A DNA stretch of 64,000 nucleotides from Pedobacter sp. MC2016-05 (GCF_026239735.1 NZ_JAPIVT010000010.1:62001-126000), one strand, 5' to 3'; shown: positions 36,144-45,996, numbered from the stretch's first letter. Notes: generated by a model not told the origin, from the sequence alone. Numbers and translations are program-made.

Positions 36144-38252
36144 CTACTTTAACAGCTGATAAGCAATTAATGCAGCGAAATAGGCCATGACTGTCATATA
36201 AACCAGCTGAATGATAGGCCATTTCCAACCCTTGGTTTCGCGGTAAACAATTGCCACGGTACTCATGCATTGCATTGCGAAAGCGTAAAATAACATCAAC
36301 GACACGCCAGTTGCAAACGTGTAAACCGGCAAGTTGGTTCGTGTGTTTTTTGATGTAGCCATTCGCTCGCGGATAGTAGAGGTATCTTCATCCCCACCGT
36401 CAACGCTATAAATGGTAGCCATCGTACCTACAAAAGCTTCGCGGGCGGCAAAAGATGTAATTAGGCCAATACCAATTTTCCAATCGTAACCGAGTGGACG
36501 AATGGCAGGTTCAATCCAATGCCCAAGAATGCCCACATAAGAATTTTCGAGCTTTTCTGTTGCGATCAATGTTTCAATATGGGTTGTGTTGTTAGTCGTA
36601 TCTGCAAGTGCTGCTTCGTATTTTTTATCAATATTTTCAAAACGATCTCCGGGGCCAAATGTCGCCATTACCCAAAGGATAATAGAAATTGCAATAATCA
36701 CTTTCCCGGCTTCTATTACAAAGGTTTTCGACTTCTCATACATGGTATAGAAAACGTTTTTCCACCTTGGCATTCGGTAAATGGGCAGTTCCATGATGAA
36801 GTAGGACCGCTCTTTCGTTTTAATGATAATTTTCATTACCCAGGCAACCAATACCGCTGCAATGATACCTACCAAATACATGATCATTAGCGCTAAACCC
36901 TGCATGTTGAAGATGCCTAACACGTTCTCTGAGGGGATAATTAATGAGATAATTAGAATGTACACTGGTAACCTTGCCGAGCAACTTACCAATGGCGTAA
37001 CCATAATGGTAATCATTCTGTCTTTCCAGTTTTCGATATTTCGGGCGGCCATAATGGAAGGCACAGCGCAGGCCAAGCCACCTATCATTGGAACTACAGA
37101 TTTACCATTTAAACCCACTTTGCTCATGATTTTATCCATCATGAAAGTAACACGAGCCATGTAGCCTGTATCTTCTAAAATGGAAATAAAGGCAAATAGA
37201 ATAGCAATTTGAGGTATGAATACGAATATTCCACCTAAACCAGCAATAATTCCATCGAGCACTAAATCGGTAAGCATGCCTGCTGGTAGATATTTGTGAC
37301 CAAGTTCAGTAATGAAACCAAAACCGCTTTCAATCCAATCCATCGGGTAGGCCGACCATGCAAATATGGCGTTAAAAATTACAAAGAGGATCAGTAGAAA
37401 AATAGCAAAACCCCAAACTTTGTGTGTTAAAATTGCATCGAGTTTATCGCTAAAAGAGAATTTTTGCGCCCTGCCGCTATCCGTTACTACATCTGATAGA
37501 ATTTTACTTAAATGTTGGTAGCGAACAACCGTTTCTGCTGCCTGGATTTTCGACGATTCGAAATGGTGCGATTGTTCTATATGTTCAATTTCTTCTTGTT
37601 CTTGAGGGCTGAAGAAAGTTAAATATTCGTGTTGATGCAACACCTGTAAGGCATAGTAATCGTTATCAGAATTCAATTTGGATTTTATGGCATCAATTGC
37701 GGCAGGCGCTAAACTATTCACATCAACATCCTGAAATTGTGTGGCAATTTTAGTGGTATTGGCGATGGCTTGTTTCAAACGGTCGATACCAATATTATTC
37801 CTTGCAGAAATGGATACTACCTGGATGCCTAATTTTTCTGAAAGTTTATTTAGATCAATACTGATGCCTTGTTTTTCGGCAAGATCAATCATGTTCAACG
37901 CCAGGACTATTGGAATACCCAAATCGGCCACCTGCGAGTACAACAGCATGTTGCGTTTTAGGTTTGAGGAGTCAGCGATAAGCACAATAACGTCCGGATG
38001 ACTATTGTTTTCTCTGTCGGCCAGTACCTGAAAAACGATGCTTTCATCGCTGCTTTTCGGATATAAGCTATAGGTTCCAGGCAAATCGATAATTTCGGCC
38101 TGTTTGCCATCAAGCATTTTCATAAATCCTGTTTTTTTATCAACAGTAATGCCTGGGAAGTTTCCGATTTTTTGATTTAACCCCGTTAAACGGTTAAAGA
38201 GTGTAGATTTACCTGTATTGGGATTACCAACTAATGCAACTTTAATATCCAA
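36144..38252 (-). CDS. feoB: Ferrous iron transport protein B
   Basis: 702 aa. The N-terminal G domain shows all motifs: GNPNTGKSTLFN (G1), FPGITVDKKTG (G2), DLPGTYS (G3), NMID (G4) and SARNNIGI (G5). The membrane half has about eight helices with the two gate segments, including GLACAVPSIMAARNIENWKDRM and SFAAREAFVGTMATIY. It imports Fe2+ across the inner membrane. It lies 10 bp after feoA. The C-terminus is a normal short tail without a FeoC fusion. Confidence 0.95.
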   Translation of the reverse strand: MDIKVALVGNPNTGKSTLFNRLTGLNQKIGNFPGITVDKKTGFMKMLDGKQAEIIDLPGTYSLYPKSSDESIVFQVLADRENNSHPDVIVLIADSSNLKRNMLLYSQVADLGIPIVLALNMIDLAEKQGISIDLNKLSEKLGIQVVSISARNNIGIDRLKQAIANTTKIATQFQDVDVNSLAPAAIDAIKSKLNSDNDYYALQVLHQHEYLTFFSPQEQEEIEHIEQSHHFESSKIQAAETVVRYQHLSKILSDVVTDSGRAQKFSFSDKLDAILTHKVWGFAIFLLILFVIFNAIFAWSAYPMDWIESGFGFITELGHKYLPAGMLTDLVLDGIIAGLGGIFVFIPQIAILFAFISILEDTGYMARVTFMMDKIMSKVGLNGKSVVPMIGGLACAVPSIMAARNIENWKDRMITIMVTPLVSCSARLPVYILIISLIIPSENVLGIFNMQGLALMIMYLVGIIAAVLVAWVMKIIIKTKERSYFIMELPIYRMPRWKNVFYTMYEKSKTFVIEAGKVIIAISIILWVMATFGPGDRFENIDKKYEAALADTTNNTTHIETLIATEKLENSYVGILGHWIEPAIRPLGYDWKIGIGLITSFAAREAFVGTMATIYSVDGGDEDTSTIRERMATSKNTRTNLPVYTFATGVSLMLFYAFAMQCMSTVAIVYRETKGWKWPIIQLVYMTVMAYFAALIAYQLLK

Positions 38253-38262
38253 ACCAGCTTAT

Positions 38263-38478
38263 TTATTGAATGATAATAACATCAGCTTCGCTTTTGCGCA
38301 AACATAACTGATATCCAGCAACTCGAATAGCCATCGGATCGCCGAGCGGAGCAAAACGTTCTACTTCTACCACCTCGCCAGGCAAGCAACCCATTTCCAT
38401 TAATTTAACAGATAAATCAAGATCTGTAAATGAAATGATGGTGCCCTTTTCGCCTACTTTTAGATTGGAAAGTTTCAT
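38263..38478 (-). CDS. feoA: Ferrous iron transport protein A
   Basis: 71 aa SH3-like FeoA (LKVGEKGTIISF, KLMEMGCLPGEVVEVERFAPLGDPMAIRVAGYQLCLRKSEAD). It is the cytosolic partner thought to act on the FeoB G domain. First in the feoAB pair. No clear Fur box could be identified by eye upstream. Confidence 0.93.
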   Translation of the reverse strand: MKLSNLKVGEKGTIISFTDLDLSVKLMEMGCLPGEVVEVERFAPLGDPMAIRVAGYQLCLRKSEADVIIIQ

Positions 38479-38651
38479 TTTATGATCTTTGTTTACTCGT
38501 ATTTCGTACCTTCTGAGTTCTTGATCTCTATCATCCCTTTACTCTTAGGTTATTCATGTGCTGAATGAGGCGAAGTTACCCTTTCTTTAGATTTATTCCA
38601 AATAACGATGGTTAACATTGCTGTTAAAAATCTTGTTTTACTAAATAATGA

Positions 38652-41420
38652 TTAATTACGTTGTCGGCCGCCGCCAAAACCTCCTTCACCTCCACGTCGT
38701 CGGCCTTCGCCACCCTCATTTCCTCTGATTCGATTTTTGCCGCCCATCCTGTTAAGCGAATAAGTAAATGAAAACATGAAATAACGTTTAAGCACATTAA
38801 AGCTTACATCTTGTATGGTGTTGTTGTTTGCCGTTCTGCTTATCCCCTGATTTTCATTTAACAGATCGTTTACAGCTGCTTTGAAAGTACCACGGTTTTT
38901 AAAAAACTGTTTGCTAATGTAAGAATTTACCAAAGTGAAATGAGTGTCAAAGGCTTCTCCGCGACCGGTATTCTGATTATAATCGGCATCTACAGACCAG
39001 CGAATATCGCCAGGGAAAAGATAACTTACACTTACATTTGGACTGAAGGTGTAGAAACGGGTATTGGAATTTGGTTGAACAGAATAAGTAGCACGGTTAA
39101 TTGAACCATTAACGCCAGCCGTTAAATCAAGCTTATCCAAATTAGAAACCAGGCGGTACCCGTTGGTAATAGACCAGCTGTTTGTGATATTTCTTAATGA
39201 ATTGGTGAAGTTTACATCGCGATCGTAGTTGCCTGAAACGTTAATGTGGAAGTTAAGTTTATTCTCGCTCATTAAAGGGAGGCTTAATGATGAAGACACG
39301 CTACCTGCATAAACTCCGTTTACGTTTACTGGCGTGATGGCCAGCTTGCCTTGATCTGGTCCACTTTGAATTAAACTGCTGCTGTTGGCTATTTTATTTG
39401 AAGTTTGGGTAAGGTTGATATTTACAAAAAGCGACCTGTTTTTGCCCACGGTGAAAGTGTTGTAGGCAATTCTCAATGTATTATCAAATTCAGGCCTTAA
39501 ATCGGGGTTGCCGACCGGAATATTTTGAGTGTTGGTATTGTTAGGAATGGGTTGCAGTTGCTGTATAGTAGGCTGATTGGTTCTGCCACGATAATTGAAA
39601 ACCAACCTTTTGCTGTTGCTAAAGTTATACCTAAACATAGCCGATGGCGTGTAATTAAATACATTCTGCTTTAGGATAAATCCACGGGTAATGTTGTTGT
39701 TCGTTCGATCGGTATTTTGAACTGCCATACCGGCATTCCAATTGTATTTTTTTGCTGATTTATTGATACTAAAGCCCGCCGTGTTGGTTAAAATGGTATT
39801 TTCGTAAGAATTACTAAAAGTTTGATCGAGCAGATCGTATTGCAGGGTTGCGGGATTGAAATTGTATGTAAACCGATCTGATGTGTTGTGGTTATATCCG
39901 TTTTGATAATTCAGCTCGAAACTTAATGTATTGCTCAGTGGTTCGGTGTATACCAAACGTGTATTTTGGTTGATGGATTCACTTTCCTGATCGTTTAACT
40001 GGTTGGTGCGTTTTTGAGTGGCTACCGTCCCTTCAATTCTCGTCTCAGGATTATCATTGTAGTTTTCACTGTCGTTGTTGTTAATGTTGGTATTTAAATT
40101 CAATGATAATGTTCTGCCGCGACGCATAAATTTTTTTCTTAGCAAAATGTTATTACTAATGGAAGGAGATGTACCGTGATTGATTAATGTTTGCGAGCCA
40201 TTAATGCGGTAAGTATTGTAATCCCGGGTATATTCACTAAAATTTAAGGATTCGTTATTAGTATAACTGATGTTAGGCTGGATCCTTAATGAAGTAAGTG
40301 AGTCGATTTTGGTATCAACCATGAAACCCAAACGGTGGTTCAATCGCTCTGAATTATTTGTTTGATTGTTATTAAATATTGTGGTCACATCACCCAGAAA
40401 ATTTTGGGTAACACTGTTCCTCAGTATTAGATTTTCAGATTTATTAACGAAGTAGTTAACGCTTACTTCTGTTTGATCGGAATAAGTATCGTTATAATTA
40501 AAACCTGCAGCTTTTGTATCGGTTATGCCACCTCTGCCTCCATTATTCCCACCATTTCCACCGCCTAAGCCGCCACCGAAGTTTTGTTTATTTACGTTAT
40601 TGAATTGAGCAATTACGCTTAGCTTTCTATCCTGATCAAAATGGTTGATATTCGCATTGATATCATATCGATCGTCTGAGCCATAACCAGCTGTGGTATT
40701 CCCGAAGTAACCGTTTTTCTTGTCTTTTCGAGTGGTGATGTTAATGATTTTGGTTCGAGTTCCATCATCAATTCCAGTAAATTGAGCCTGATCAGAAAGT
40801 TCATCGATAATCTGAATTTTATCAATCATATCGGCGGGTAAGTTTTTGGTGGCCAATAGCGGATCATTGCCAAAAAATTCTTTTCCATCTACCCGTACTT
40901 TAGTAATGGTTTCACCTTGAGCTTTTACAGTTCCTGCCTTGTCTACTTCTACACCTGGAAGCTTTTTTAGTAAATCTTCTACCACTGCATTTTCTACCAC
41001 TTTAAACGAGCTGGCATTAAATTCCAGCGTATCCTTTTTTACAACAATCGGTGGAACCTCCGCTTTAATCTCAACGGTTTGAAGATCAATCGCCCCGCCT
41101 TCTAAAATAATATCTCCAACATCAAAATTCGGTTTGTCAGCTGTAATCGCGAAATCTTTTGTCGTGTTTTTCAAGCCCAGAAAGGCTGCATATATCCGGT
41201 AGTTGCCGGGTTTAAGACCCTTCAAAATAAATTTTCCATCTTCACTAGTACTCACCGCACCAACCATGCTCGAGTCTGACAGATTTTTAACGGCTAAAGA
41301 AGCATAATCGATTGGTTTTTTATCTTTTGATTGAAGTACACGGCCACTTACAGAACCATTGTTTTGGGCAAAGGCATAGCATGAAAATAAAATACAAATT
41401 AGGGTAAAGAGTTGTTTCAT
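38652..41420 (-). CDS. TonB-receptor-like outer-membrane beta-barrel protein
   Basis: 922 aa: signal peptide (1-18), carboxypeptidase-regulatory-like domain (~22-105), plug-like part (VEDLLKKLPGVEVDKAGTVKAQG, DGKEFFGNDP, SDQAQFTGIDDGTRTKI), barrel, and a Gly/Arg-rich tail after FSFTYSLNRMGG. No SusD partner. It is a close paralogue of the next gene on the right (same length, same motifs), so the two arose by tandem duplication. A glycine-rich loop at ~275-295 varies between them. Ligand unknown. Confidence 0.87.
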   Translation of the reverse strand: MKQLFTLICILFSCYAFAQNNGSVSGRVLQSKDKKPIDYASLAVKNLSDSSMVGAVSTSEDGKFILKGLKPGNYRIYAAFLGLKNTTKDFAITADKPNFDVGDIILEGGAIDLQTVEIKAEVPPIVVKKDTLEFNASSFKVVENAVVEDLLKKLPGVEVDKAGTVKAQGETITKVRVDGKEFFGNDPLLATKNLPADMIDKIQIIDELSDQAQFTGIDDGTRTKIINITTRKDKKNGYFGNTTAGYGSDDRYDINANINHFDQDRKLSVIAQFNNVNKQNFGGGLGGGNGGNNGGRGGITDTKAAGFNYNDTYSDQTEVSVNYFVNKSENLILRNSVTQNFLGDVTTIFNNNQTNNSERLNHRLGFMVDTKIDSLTSLRIQPNISYTNNESLNFSEYTRDYNTYRINGSQTLINHGTSPSISNNILLRKKFMRRGRTLSLNLNTNINNNDSENYNDNPETRIEGTVATQKRTNQLNDQESESINQNTRLVYTEPLSNTLSFELNYQNGYNHNTSDRFTYNFNPATLQYDLLDQTFSNSYENTILTNTAGFSINKSAKKYNWNAGMAVQNTDRTNNNITRGFILKQNVFNYTPSAMFRYNFSNSKRLVFNYRGRTNQPTIQQLQPIPNNTNTQNIPVGNPDLRPEFDNTLRIAYNTFTVGKNRSLFVNINLTQTSNKIANSSSLIQSGPDQGKLAITPVNVNGVYAGSVSSSLSLPLMSENKLNFHINVSGNYDRDVNFTNSLRNITNSWSITNGYRLVSNLDKLDLTAGVNGSINRATYSVQPNSNTRFYTFSPNVSVSYLFPGDIRWSVDADYNQNTGRGEAFDTHFTLVNSYISKQFFKNRGTFKAAVNDLLNENQGISRTANNNTIQDVSFNVLKRYFMFSFTYSLNRMGGKNRIRGNEGGEGRRRGGEGGFGGGRQRN

Positions 41421-41536
41421 TCGGTTAGTTTCCTGGTTTAAAAATAGAGACTAACAACTATATTAAAGGTTTATTTGGTGTAAGTAACAATTGAAATACA
41501 TAACTGTTGATTTAACAGTTATAAATTGTAACTAAA

Positions 41537-41564
41537 AAAGTCTCGGCTAATAAACCGAGACTTT
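41537..41564 (-). terminator. Terminator between the two barrel paralogues
   Basis: Arms AAAGTCTCGG and CCGAGACTTT, 8-nt loop, T-rich downstream on the minus strand. It ends the 41580-44396 transcript, so the paralogues are separate units. Confidence 0.85.
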
Positions 41565-41579
41565 AATAATTTCTTGACC

Positions 41580-44396
41580 TTACATTCTCATTCGCTGACC
41601 GCCGCCACCACCTTGGTTTGGCATCTGCATATCGCCACTCATATTTCTTCCGCCGATGCGGGTTAATGAGTAAGTGAACGAAAACATAAAGTATCTTTTT
41701 AAAACATTGTAATTTAAATCGGTGATGGTATTGTTGGTAGCTGTTCTGCTAATCCCTTGATTCTGGTTAAAAGCATCATTTACCGCAACTTTAAATGTTC
41801 CTCTATTTTTAAAGAACTGACGGCTGATGTAAGAGTTTACCAGCGTAAACTCGGTATTGTATCCTTCACCACGGCCAGTGTTTTTAATATAATCCAAATC
41901 AATAGCTAAACGGATATTTCCAGGGAACATATAACTAATATCAAAACTTGGATTTAGCGTATAAAAGTTCGTAGTTTGAGCAGGATTAGCGGAATAGGTG
42001 GCCCTGTTGTATGTTCCGGAGATACCTCCGGTTAAATCAAATTTATCAAAATTGGTTACCAAACTGTAGCGATTTGTTAATGCGTAAGTATTGGTGATAT
42101 TTCTTACTAAATCTGCAGGGTTGTTATTGGCTGTAGTGAAGTTTACGTTTCGGTTGTAATTTGCATTCAACGATGCATTTAAATTTAATTTACGTTCAGG
42201 GAGAAGCGGTAAACCTACATTTATGCTTCCACTACCCGAATAAACACCATCAACATTTACATAGGTAGTTCTGATTTTACCAAAATCCACATCACTTTGG
42301 TCTGTAACCAATTGACTACTGTTTCCGATGGCGTTGAATGTTTGGCTTAAATTGATGAAAGCGAAAAACATCCTGCTCTTTGCAAAGTCGAAATTATTGT
42401 AATTAATGGTTAAATTATTGTTGAAAGCTGGTCTCAATAAAGGGTTACCCACAAACACACTTTGTGTATTGGTATTATCAGGGATTGGCTGAATTTGATT
42501 GATACTTGGCTGTTGTGTATTCCCTCTGTATCGAATATTTAATCTTCTGGCATTACTAAAGTTGTACCTGAAGTTAGCTGAAGGCGTTAAATTAATAAAA
42601 TTTTGACTTCTAACTATACCAGTAGTAACATTCGTGTTTAATCGGTTGGTTTGTTGTGCAGCAATACCAATATTCCAGTTGTACTTTTTCTCGTTTGTGG
42701 TGTAACTTACGCCTGCTGCATTTGTTAAAGTCTGGTTTTCGTAAATGTTGGTATAATCTAAATTAACTAAATCATACTGTCCGCTTGCCGAGTTAAAATC
42801 CAGAACTTGTCTGCCTTGATTATCATGAGCATAGCCATTTTGGTAATTTAGCTCCAGGCTTGTTGTTTTAGAAAGCGGCTCGGTGTAAACTACTCTTGCC
42901 GTGTTATTAATCGAATTACTATTTACTTTATTCAACTGATCAATAAGTGACGGAGTAGTAACATTATTCACCGTGTTACTTTCAGATATATAATTGTAAG
43001 TATCTGCATCATTGTTATTAATGCTGGTATTTACGTTTAATGATATCGTTCTGCCACGTCTTTTGAATTTCTTACGAATCAATAAATTATTAGCAATGTT
43101 TGGCGTGGTTGAACTGCTAATATAACGCTGATCTCCAGTGGTTGAAGTAGCGATTAAATTTCTGTTGTAATTACTTAAGTTCGTTGCATCAGATTCTGTG
43201 AAAGAAACATTTGGCTGAATCTTAATTGTTGTTGATGAATCCAGCTTGGTATCAATCATGAAATTAAACCGGTGATTGATTCGATCTGTATTGTTATCTG
43301 CGGTATTGTTAACAGTAGTAATCGAATTACCAAGTAAGTTTTGGGTAAAACTGGTTTGCTGGTTGGATACATCCGATCGGTTAAAAAAGTAACTTCCTTG
43401 AATCTGGGATCCGTCTTTATAGGTATCGGCAAAGTTTAAACCGCCAGCATTGGTATTGGTAATACCTCCGCTACCGGCACCACTACCGCCACCACCAAAG
43501 TTGCCACGGCCACCGCCGCCAAAACCATTTCCAACACCGTTACCCTGGCCAAAGCTTTGTTTGTTTACATTGTTAAATTGCCCAATTACGCTGAATTGTT
43601 GGTCGTTATCGAATTTGTTTACGTTAATATTCGCATCATATCTTTCATTGGTTCCATAGCCGATGCTGCTATTACCAAAATAGCCTTTTTTCATTCCGGC
43701 CTTAGTCGTGATGTTCAAGATCTTGCTTCGGGTGCCATCATCAACGCCCGAAAATTGCGACTGTTCAGACATTTCATCAATCACTTGAATTTTATCGACC
43801 ATATCCGCAGGAAGGTTTTTTGTAGCCAAAAGTGGGTCGCTTCCGAAAAACTCTTTACCATCTACCTTAACCTTGGTAACCGTTTCACCTTGTGCTTTAA
43901 TACTTCCATCTTTTGCCACTTCCACACCAGGGAGTTTCTTTAGCACATCTTCCACTACAGCATTCTCTCTAACTTTAATTGATTTGGCATCAAATTCTAA
44001 TGTATCGGTTTTAACAACCACAGGAATATTTGCTGTTACATTTACATCCTTTAAGTCAAGTCCATCATCAGTCATGGCAATTTCGCCCGCATTAACAGTG
44101 GTTTTGGCTACTTCAATATCTTTGGTGGCGGTTTTTAAACCTAAAAAGGCTGCATAAATGCGGTATTTTCCTGGTGCGATGGCTTTAAAGCTAAACGTTC
44201 CATCGGGATCGCTTTGGCCAGAAGCCACAACTGCCGAATCTTTTAAACTTCTTATCGCGATGGTTGCGTAATCAACTGGTTTTTTATCTTTAGAACTGAT
44301 TACTTTGCCAGTAATAGCGCCGGTATTTTGAGCTTGAGCGAGGTAGCCGCAAAAAATAAGAACAATAAAAATTGCTCTTTGAACGTTCTTTTTCAT
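41580..44396 (-). CDS. TonB-receptor-like outer-membrane beta-barrel protein, paralogue
   Basis: 938 aa with the same layout as its neighbour: signal peptide (1-22, ..LAQA), CarboxypepD-reg-like domain (IAPGKYRIYAAFLGLKTATKD), plug-like part (VEDVLKKLPGVEVAKDGSIKAQG, DGKEFFGSDP), and a barrel ending FSFTYSLTRIGG with a short Gly/Gln-rich tail. The glycine loop near residue 280-305 is long (GNGFGGGGRGNFGGGGSGAG), a likely site of slippage. A TAnnTTTG box lies at 44419-44426 upstream. Ligand unknown. Confidence 0.87.
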   Translation of the reverse strand: MKKNVQRAIFIVLIFCGYLAQAQNTGAITGKVISSKDKKPVDYATIAIRSLKDSAVVASGQSDPDGTFSFKAIAPGKYRIYAAFLGLKTATKDIEVAKTTVNAGEIAMTDDGLDLKDVNVTANIPVVVKTDTLEFDAKSIKVRENAVVEDVLKKLPGVEVAKDGSIKAQGETVTKVKVDGKEFFGSDPLLATKNLPADMVDKIQVIDEMSEQSQFSGVDDGTRSKILNITTKAGMKKGYFGNSSIGYGTNERYDANINVNKFDNDQQFSVIGQFNNVNKQSFGQGNGVGNGFGGGGRGNFGGGGSGAGSGGITNTNAGGLNFADTYKDGSQIQGSYFFNRSDVSNQQTSFTQNLLGNSITTVNNTADNNTDRINHRFNFMIDTKLDSSTTIKIQPNVSFTESDATNLSNYNRNLIATSTTGDQRYISSSTTPNIANNLLIRKKFKRRGRTISLNVNTSINNNDADTYNYISESNTVNNVTTPSLIDQLNKVNSNSINNTARVVYTEPLSKTTSLELNYQNGYAHDNQGRQVLDFNSASGQYDLVNLDYTNIYENQTLTNAAGVSYTTNEKKYNWNIGIAAQQTNRLNTNVTTGIVRSQNFINLTPSANFRYNFSNARRLNIRYRGNTQQPSINQIQPIPDNTNTQSVFVGNPLLRPAFNNNLTINYNNFDFAKSRMFFAFINLSQTFNAIGNSSQLVTDQSDVDFGKIRTTYVNVDGVYSGSGSINVGLPLLPERKLNLNASLNANYNRNVNFTTANNNPADLVRNITNTYALTNRYSLVTNFDKFDLTGGISGTYNRATYSANPAQTTNFYTLNPSFDISYMFPGNIRLAIDLDYIKNTGRGEGYNTEFTLVNSYISRQFFKNRGTFKVAVNDAFNQNQGISRTATNNTITDLNYNVLKRYFMFSFTYSLTRIGGRNMSGDMQMPNQGGGGGQRMRM

Positions 44397-44418
44397 TAGA
44401 AAAAATTAGATATTAATA

Positions 44419-44426
44419 CAAAACTA
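44419..44426 (-). promoter_or_regulatory. -7 box for the barrel gene at 44396
   Basis: Minus-strand TAGTTTTG (TAnnTTTG), 22 nt before the ATG. No -33 TTTG. Confidence 0.45.
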
Positions 44427-44539
44427 AGCTATCAGACTAAGCGAAGTTTAAAAGGTTTGGTTAAGATGTGTTAAATGCTTGGTAACATTTTAAATACAGC
44501 ATATGGAATGTAGCTGTAAGAGGTAATGGAGCGATAGGT

Positions 44540-44665
44540 CTATCTAATTTGAGAAGGATAAGTTTTATGATAAACTTTTGGACAGTTACAATCTTTTTTG
44601 AAAACATTGCAGCCACTTAAGCTTAAGCATGCACCAACGATGATTAAACTAAGTATTTTTTTCAT
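44540..44665 (-). CDS. Very small lipoprotein, overlapping the VanZ-like gene
   Basis: 41 aa, start ATG at 44665, stop TAG at 44540. A signal sequence (KKILSLIIVGACLSLSGC) ends in the lipobox LSGC, followed by a short Cys-Asn-Cys-containing mature part (NVFKKDCNCPKVYHKTY). Its start lies 17 bp inside the end of the VanZ-like gene, suggesting translational coupling. Function unknown. The complete lipobox in a 41-codon frame makes chance unlikely. Confidence 0.65.
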   Translation of the reverse strand: MKKILSLIIVGACLSLSGCNVFKKDCNCPKVYHKTYPSQIR

Positions 44666-45047
44666 CAAGATTTAATTTGTGAAGTAATATGTAACTAAAT
44701 ACGGCCATCAAAGCACCCAACATATCACAGCCAAAATCCCACCATTCTGCCGAGCGATACGTAAAGACTTTCCACTGTAAGATTTCGATGGTACCGCCGA
44801 TAATGGCATTAATTAAAATGATTTTAAAAACAGTTAACGTTCTAAAACCATAATTATTTTGATATTTTATTTTGCCATAAAATAATAATACAGAAAGTAC
44901 AAAGAAGAAGCCCAAGTGTGCCATTTTATCAAAACCCTTGAAGAAAAATCCATCTCCTTCTGAATCGGGTAATTTGATATTACAAAGCACCAAGACAACA
45001 ATTGTCCAGAAGATGGCCCATTTTTGTCGTTTCAGTGCTTCGTACAA
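44649..45047 (-). CDS. VanZ-like membrane protein
   Basis: 132 aa with four hydrophobic helices. MAHLGFFFVLSVLLFYG and the TIEILQWKVFTYRSAEWWDFGCDMLGALMAVF segment (Glu and Asp in membrane helices) are the VanZ-like signature. VanZ gives low teicoplanin resistance in enterococci, but most relatives have no known role. It lies 11 bp after gcvH, and this gcvH-vanZ pairing next to sprA is familiar in Bacteroidota. Confidence 0.85.
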   Translation of the reverse strand: MYEALKRQKWAIFWTIVVLVLCNIKLPDSEGDGFFFKGFDKMAHLGFFFVLSVLLFYGKIKYQNNYGFRTLTVFKIILINAIIGGTIEILQWKVFTYRSAEWWDFGCDMLGALMAVFSYILLHKLNLDEKNT

Positions 45048-45058
45048 AATATGATAAA

Positions 45059-45439
45059 TTAAGCGCCTACTAAAGCTTGGTAAGCTACTGCAGTTAATAA
45101 TTCTTCCACTTCAGCTAAATCAGATAATGAAACTTTAACCATCCAACCCTTACCATAAGGGTCGCTATTTACCAACTCGGGATTATCATTTAATTCTGAA
45201 TTGATTTCTAAAACAGTACCTGTTACTGGCATGTATAAATCTGAAACTGTTTTTACCGCTTCAACCGTACCGAAAACTTCTTCTTTAGTTACTTCAGAGC
45301 CTACGCTGTTGATGTCAACATAAACGATATCGCCCAATTCGCGTTGTGCAAAATCAGTAATGCCGATAAAAGCTTCGTTGCCTTCAACCTTAACCCACTC
45401 GTGGTCTTTAGTGTATTTTAATTCTGATGGAAAATTCAT
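45059..45439 (-). CDS. gcvH: Glycine cleavage system H protein
   Basis: 126 aa. The lipoyl domain carries the modified Lys in [29 protein letters not shown] opens the protein and [20 protein letters not shown] closes it. It shuttles the aminomethyl group of glycine between P, T and L proteins. Those partners are not in the window. A -7 box (TAACTTTG) lies at 45460-45467. It forms an operon with the VanZ-like and small lipoprotein genes. Confidence 0.96.
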   Translation of the reverse strand: MNFPSELKYTKDHEWVKVEGNEAFIGITDFAQRELGDIVYVDINSVGSEVTKEEVFGTVEAVKTVSDLYMPVTGTVLEINSELNDNPELVNSDPYGKGWMVKVSLSDLAEVEELLTAVAYQALVGA

Positions 45440-45765
45440 TTCTTATAAATTAGTTTTGCCAAAGTTAGCTAATATGTTGGAATGTTGAAATGTTATTGTA
45501 GGAAAGAATTTTACGAGGTTATCAGATGGCATCGGGTAAGGTTTAACTTATATGTTGCTCGGGAAAGATATGCCCTGTAAATGGATAAAAAATAAAATGT
45601 TCATAGCCAAAAAAGGCTATTTAGCTATTAAACAAAACTCGATAAGTTTGTAATGTTAATTTATTCGGGACGATAGATTAAATAGTAACGCTTTGCTATA
45701 CTTATAGCAGAGCGTTTTTTCTAACCAAATATTTTAAGCCTTTTCAAAAAGTGGAGATGCTTTTA
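45440..45765. other. 326-bp gap with a + strand terminator-like hairpin
   Basis: No protein gene seen. It contains the gcvH -7 box (45460-45467, minus), a small hairpin ATAGCC/GGCTAT (45603-45620), a + strand TAAGTTTG box (45643-45650) and a hairpin with T-run (45687-45720). Together these might mark a short untranslated RNA. Confidence 0.4.
45687..45720 (+). terminator. Hairpin with T-run, no gene upstream on that strand
   Basis: AACGCT-t-TGCTAT pairs with ATAGCA-g-AGCGTT, then T's to 45720. It may serve the minus-strand LuxR-type gene from the other side or end an unannotated + strand transcript. Confidence 0.6.
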
Positions 45766-45996
45766 TTATACTTTAAGCAAACCGTATTTGTAAGCAAACG
45801 ACACTAAAGAAGCACTGTTTTTTGTTTTGGTTTTAACCATCAGGTTTTTTCTTATAGAGTCAATTTTATTCTCATTTAAGTTGAGTTTTTGGCTAATTTC
45901 ACTATATGTCAAACCTTCTGCTATCAATTCAAGTGCTTTAATTTCCTGTTCATCCAGTCCCATAATTTTAGGGATAGCTATATTATTATTTTCCAT
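45766..45996 (-). CDS. Stand-alone LuxR/GerE-type HTH protein
   Basis: 76 aa consisting only of a GerE-type HTH: LDEQEIKALELIAEGLTYSEISQKLNLNENKIDSIRKNLMVKTKTKNSASLVSFAYKYGLL. Receiver or sensor domains are missing; the size suggests a small DNA-binding regulator of its own, as in Bacteroidota TPR/LuxR-derived proteins. It sits between sprA and gcvH, which are usually adjacent in the phylum. Targets unknown. Confidence 0.8.
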   Translation of the reverse strand: MENNNIAIPKIMGLDEQEIKALELIAEGLTYSEISQKLNLNENKIDSIRKNLMVKTKTKNSASLVSFAYKYGLLKV

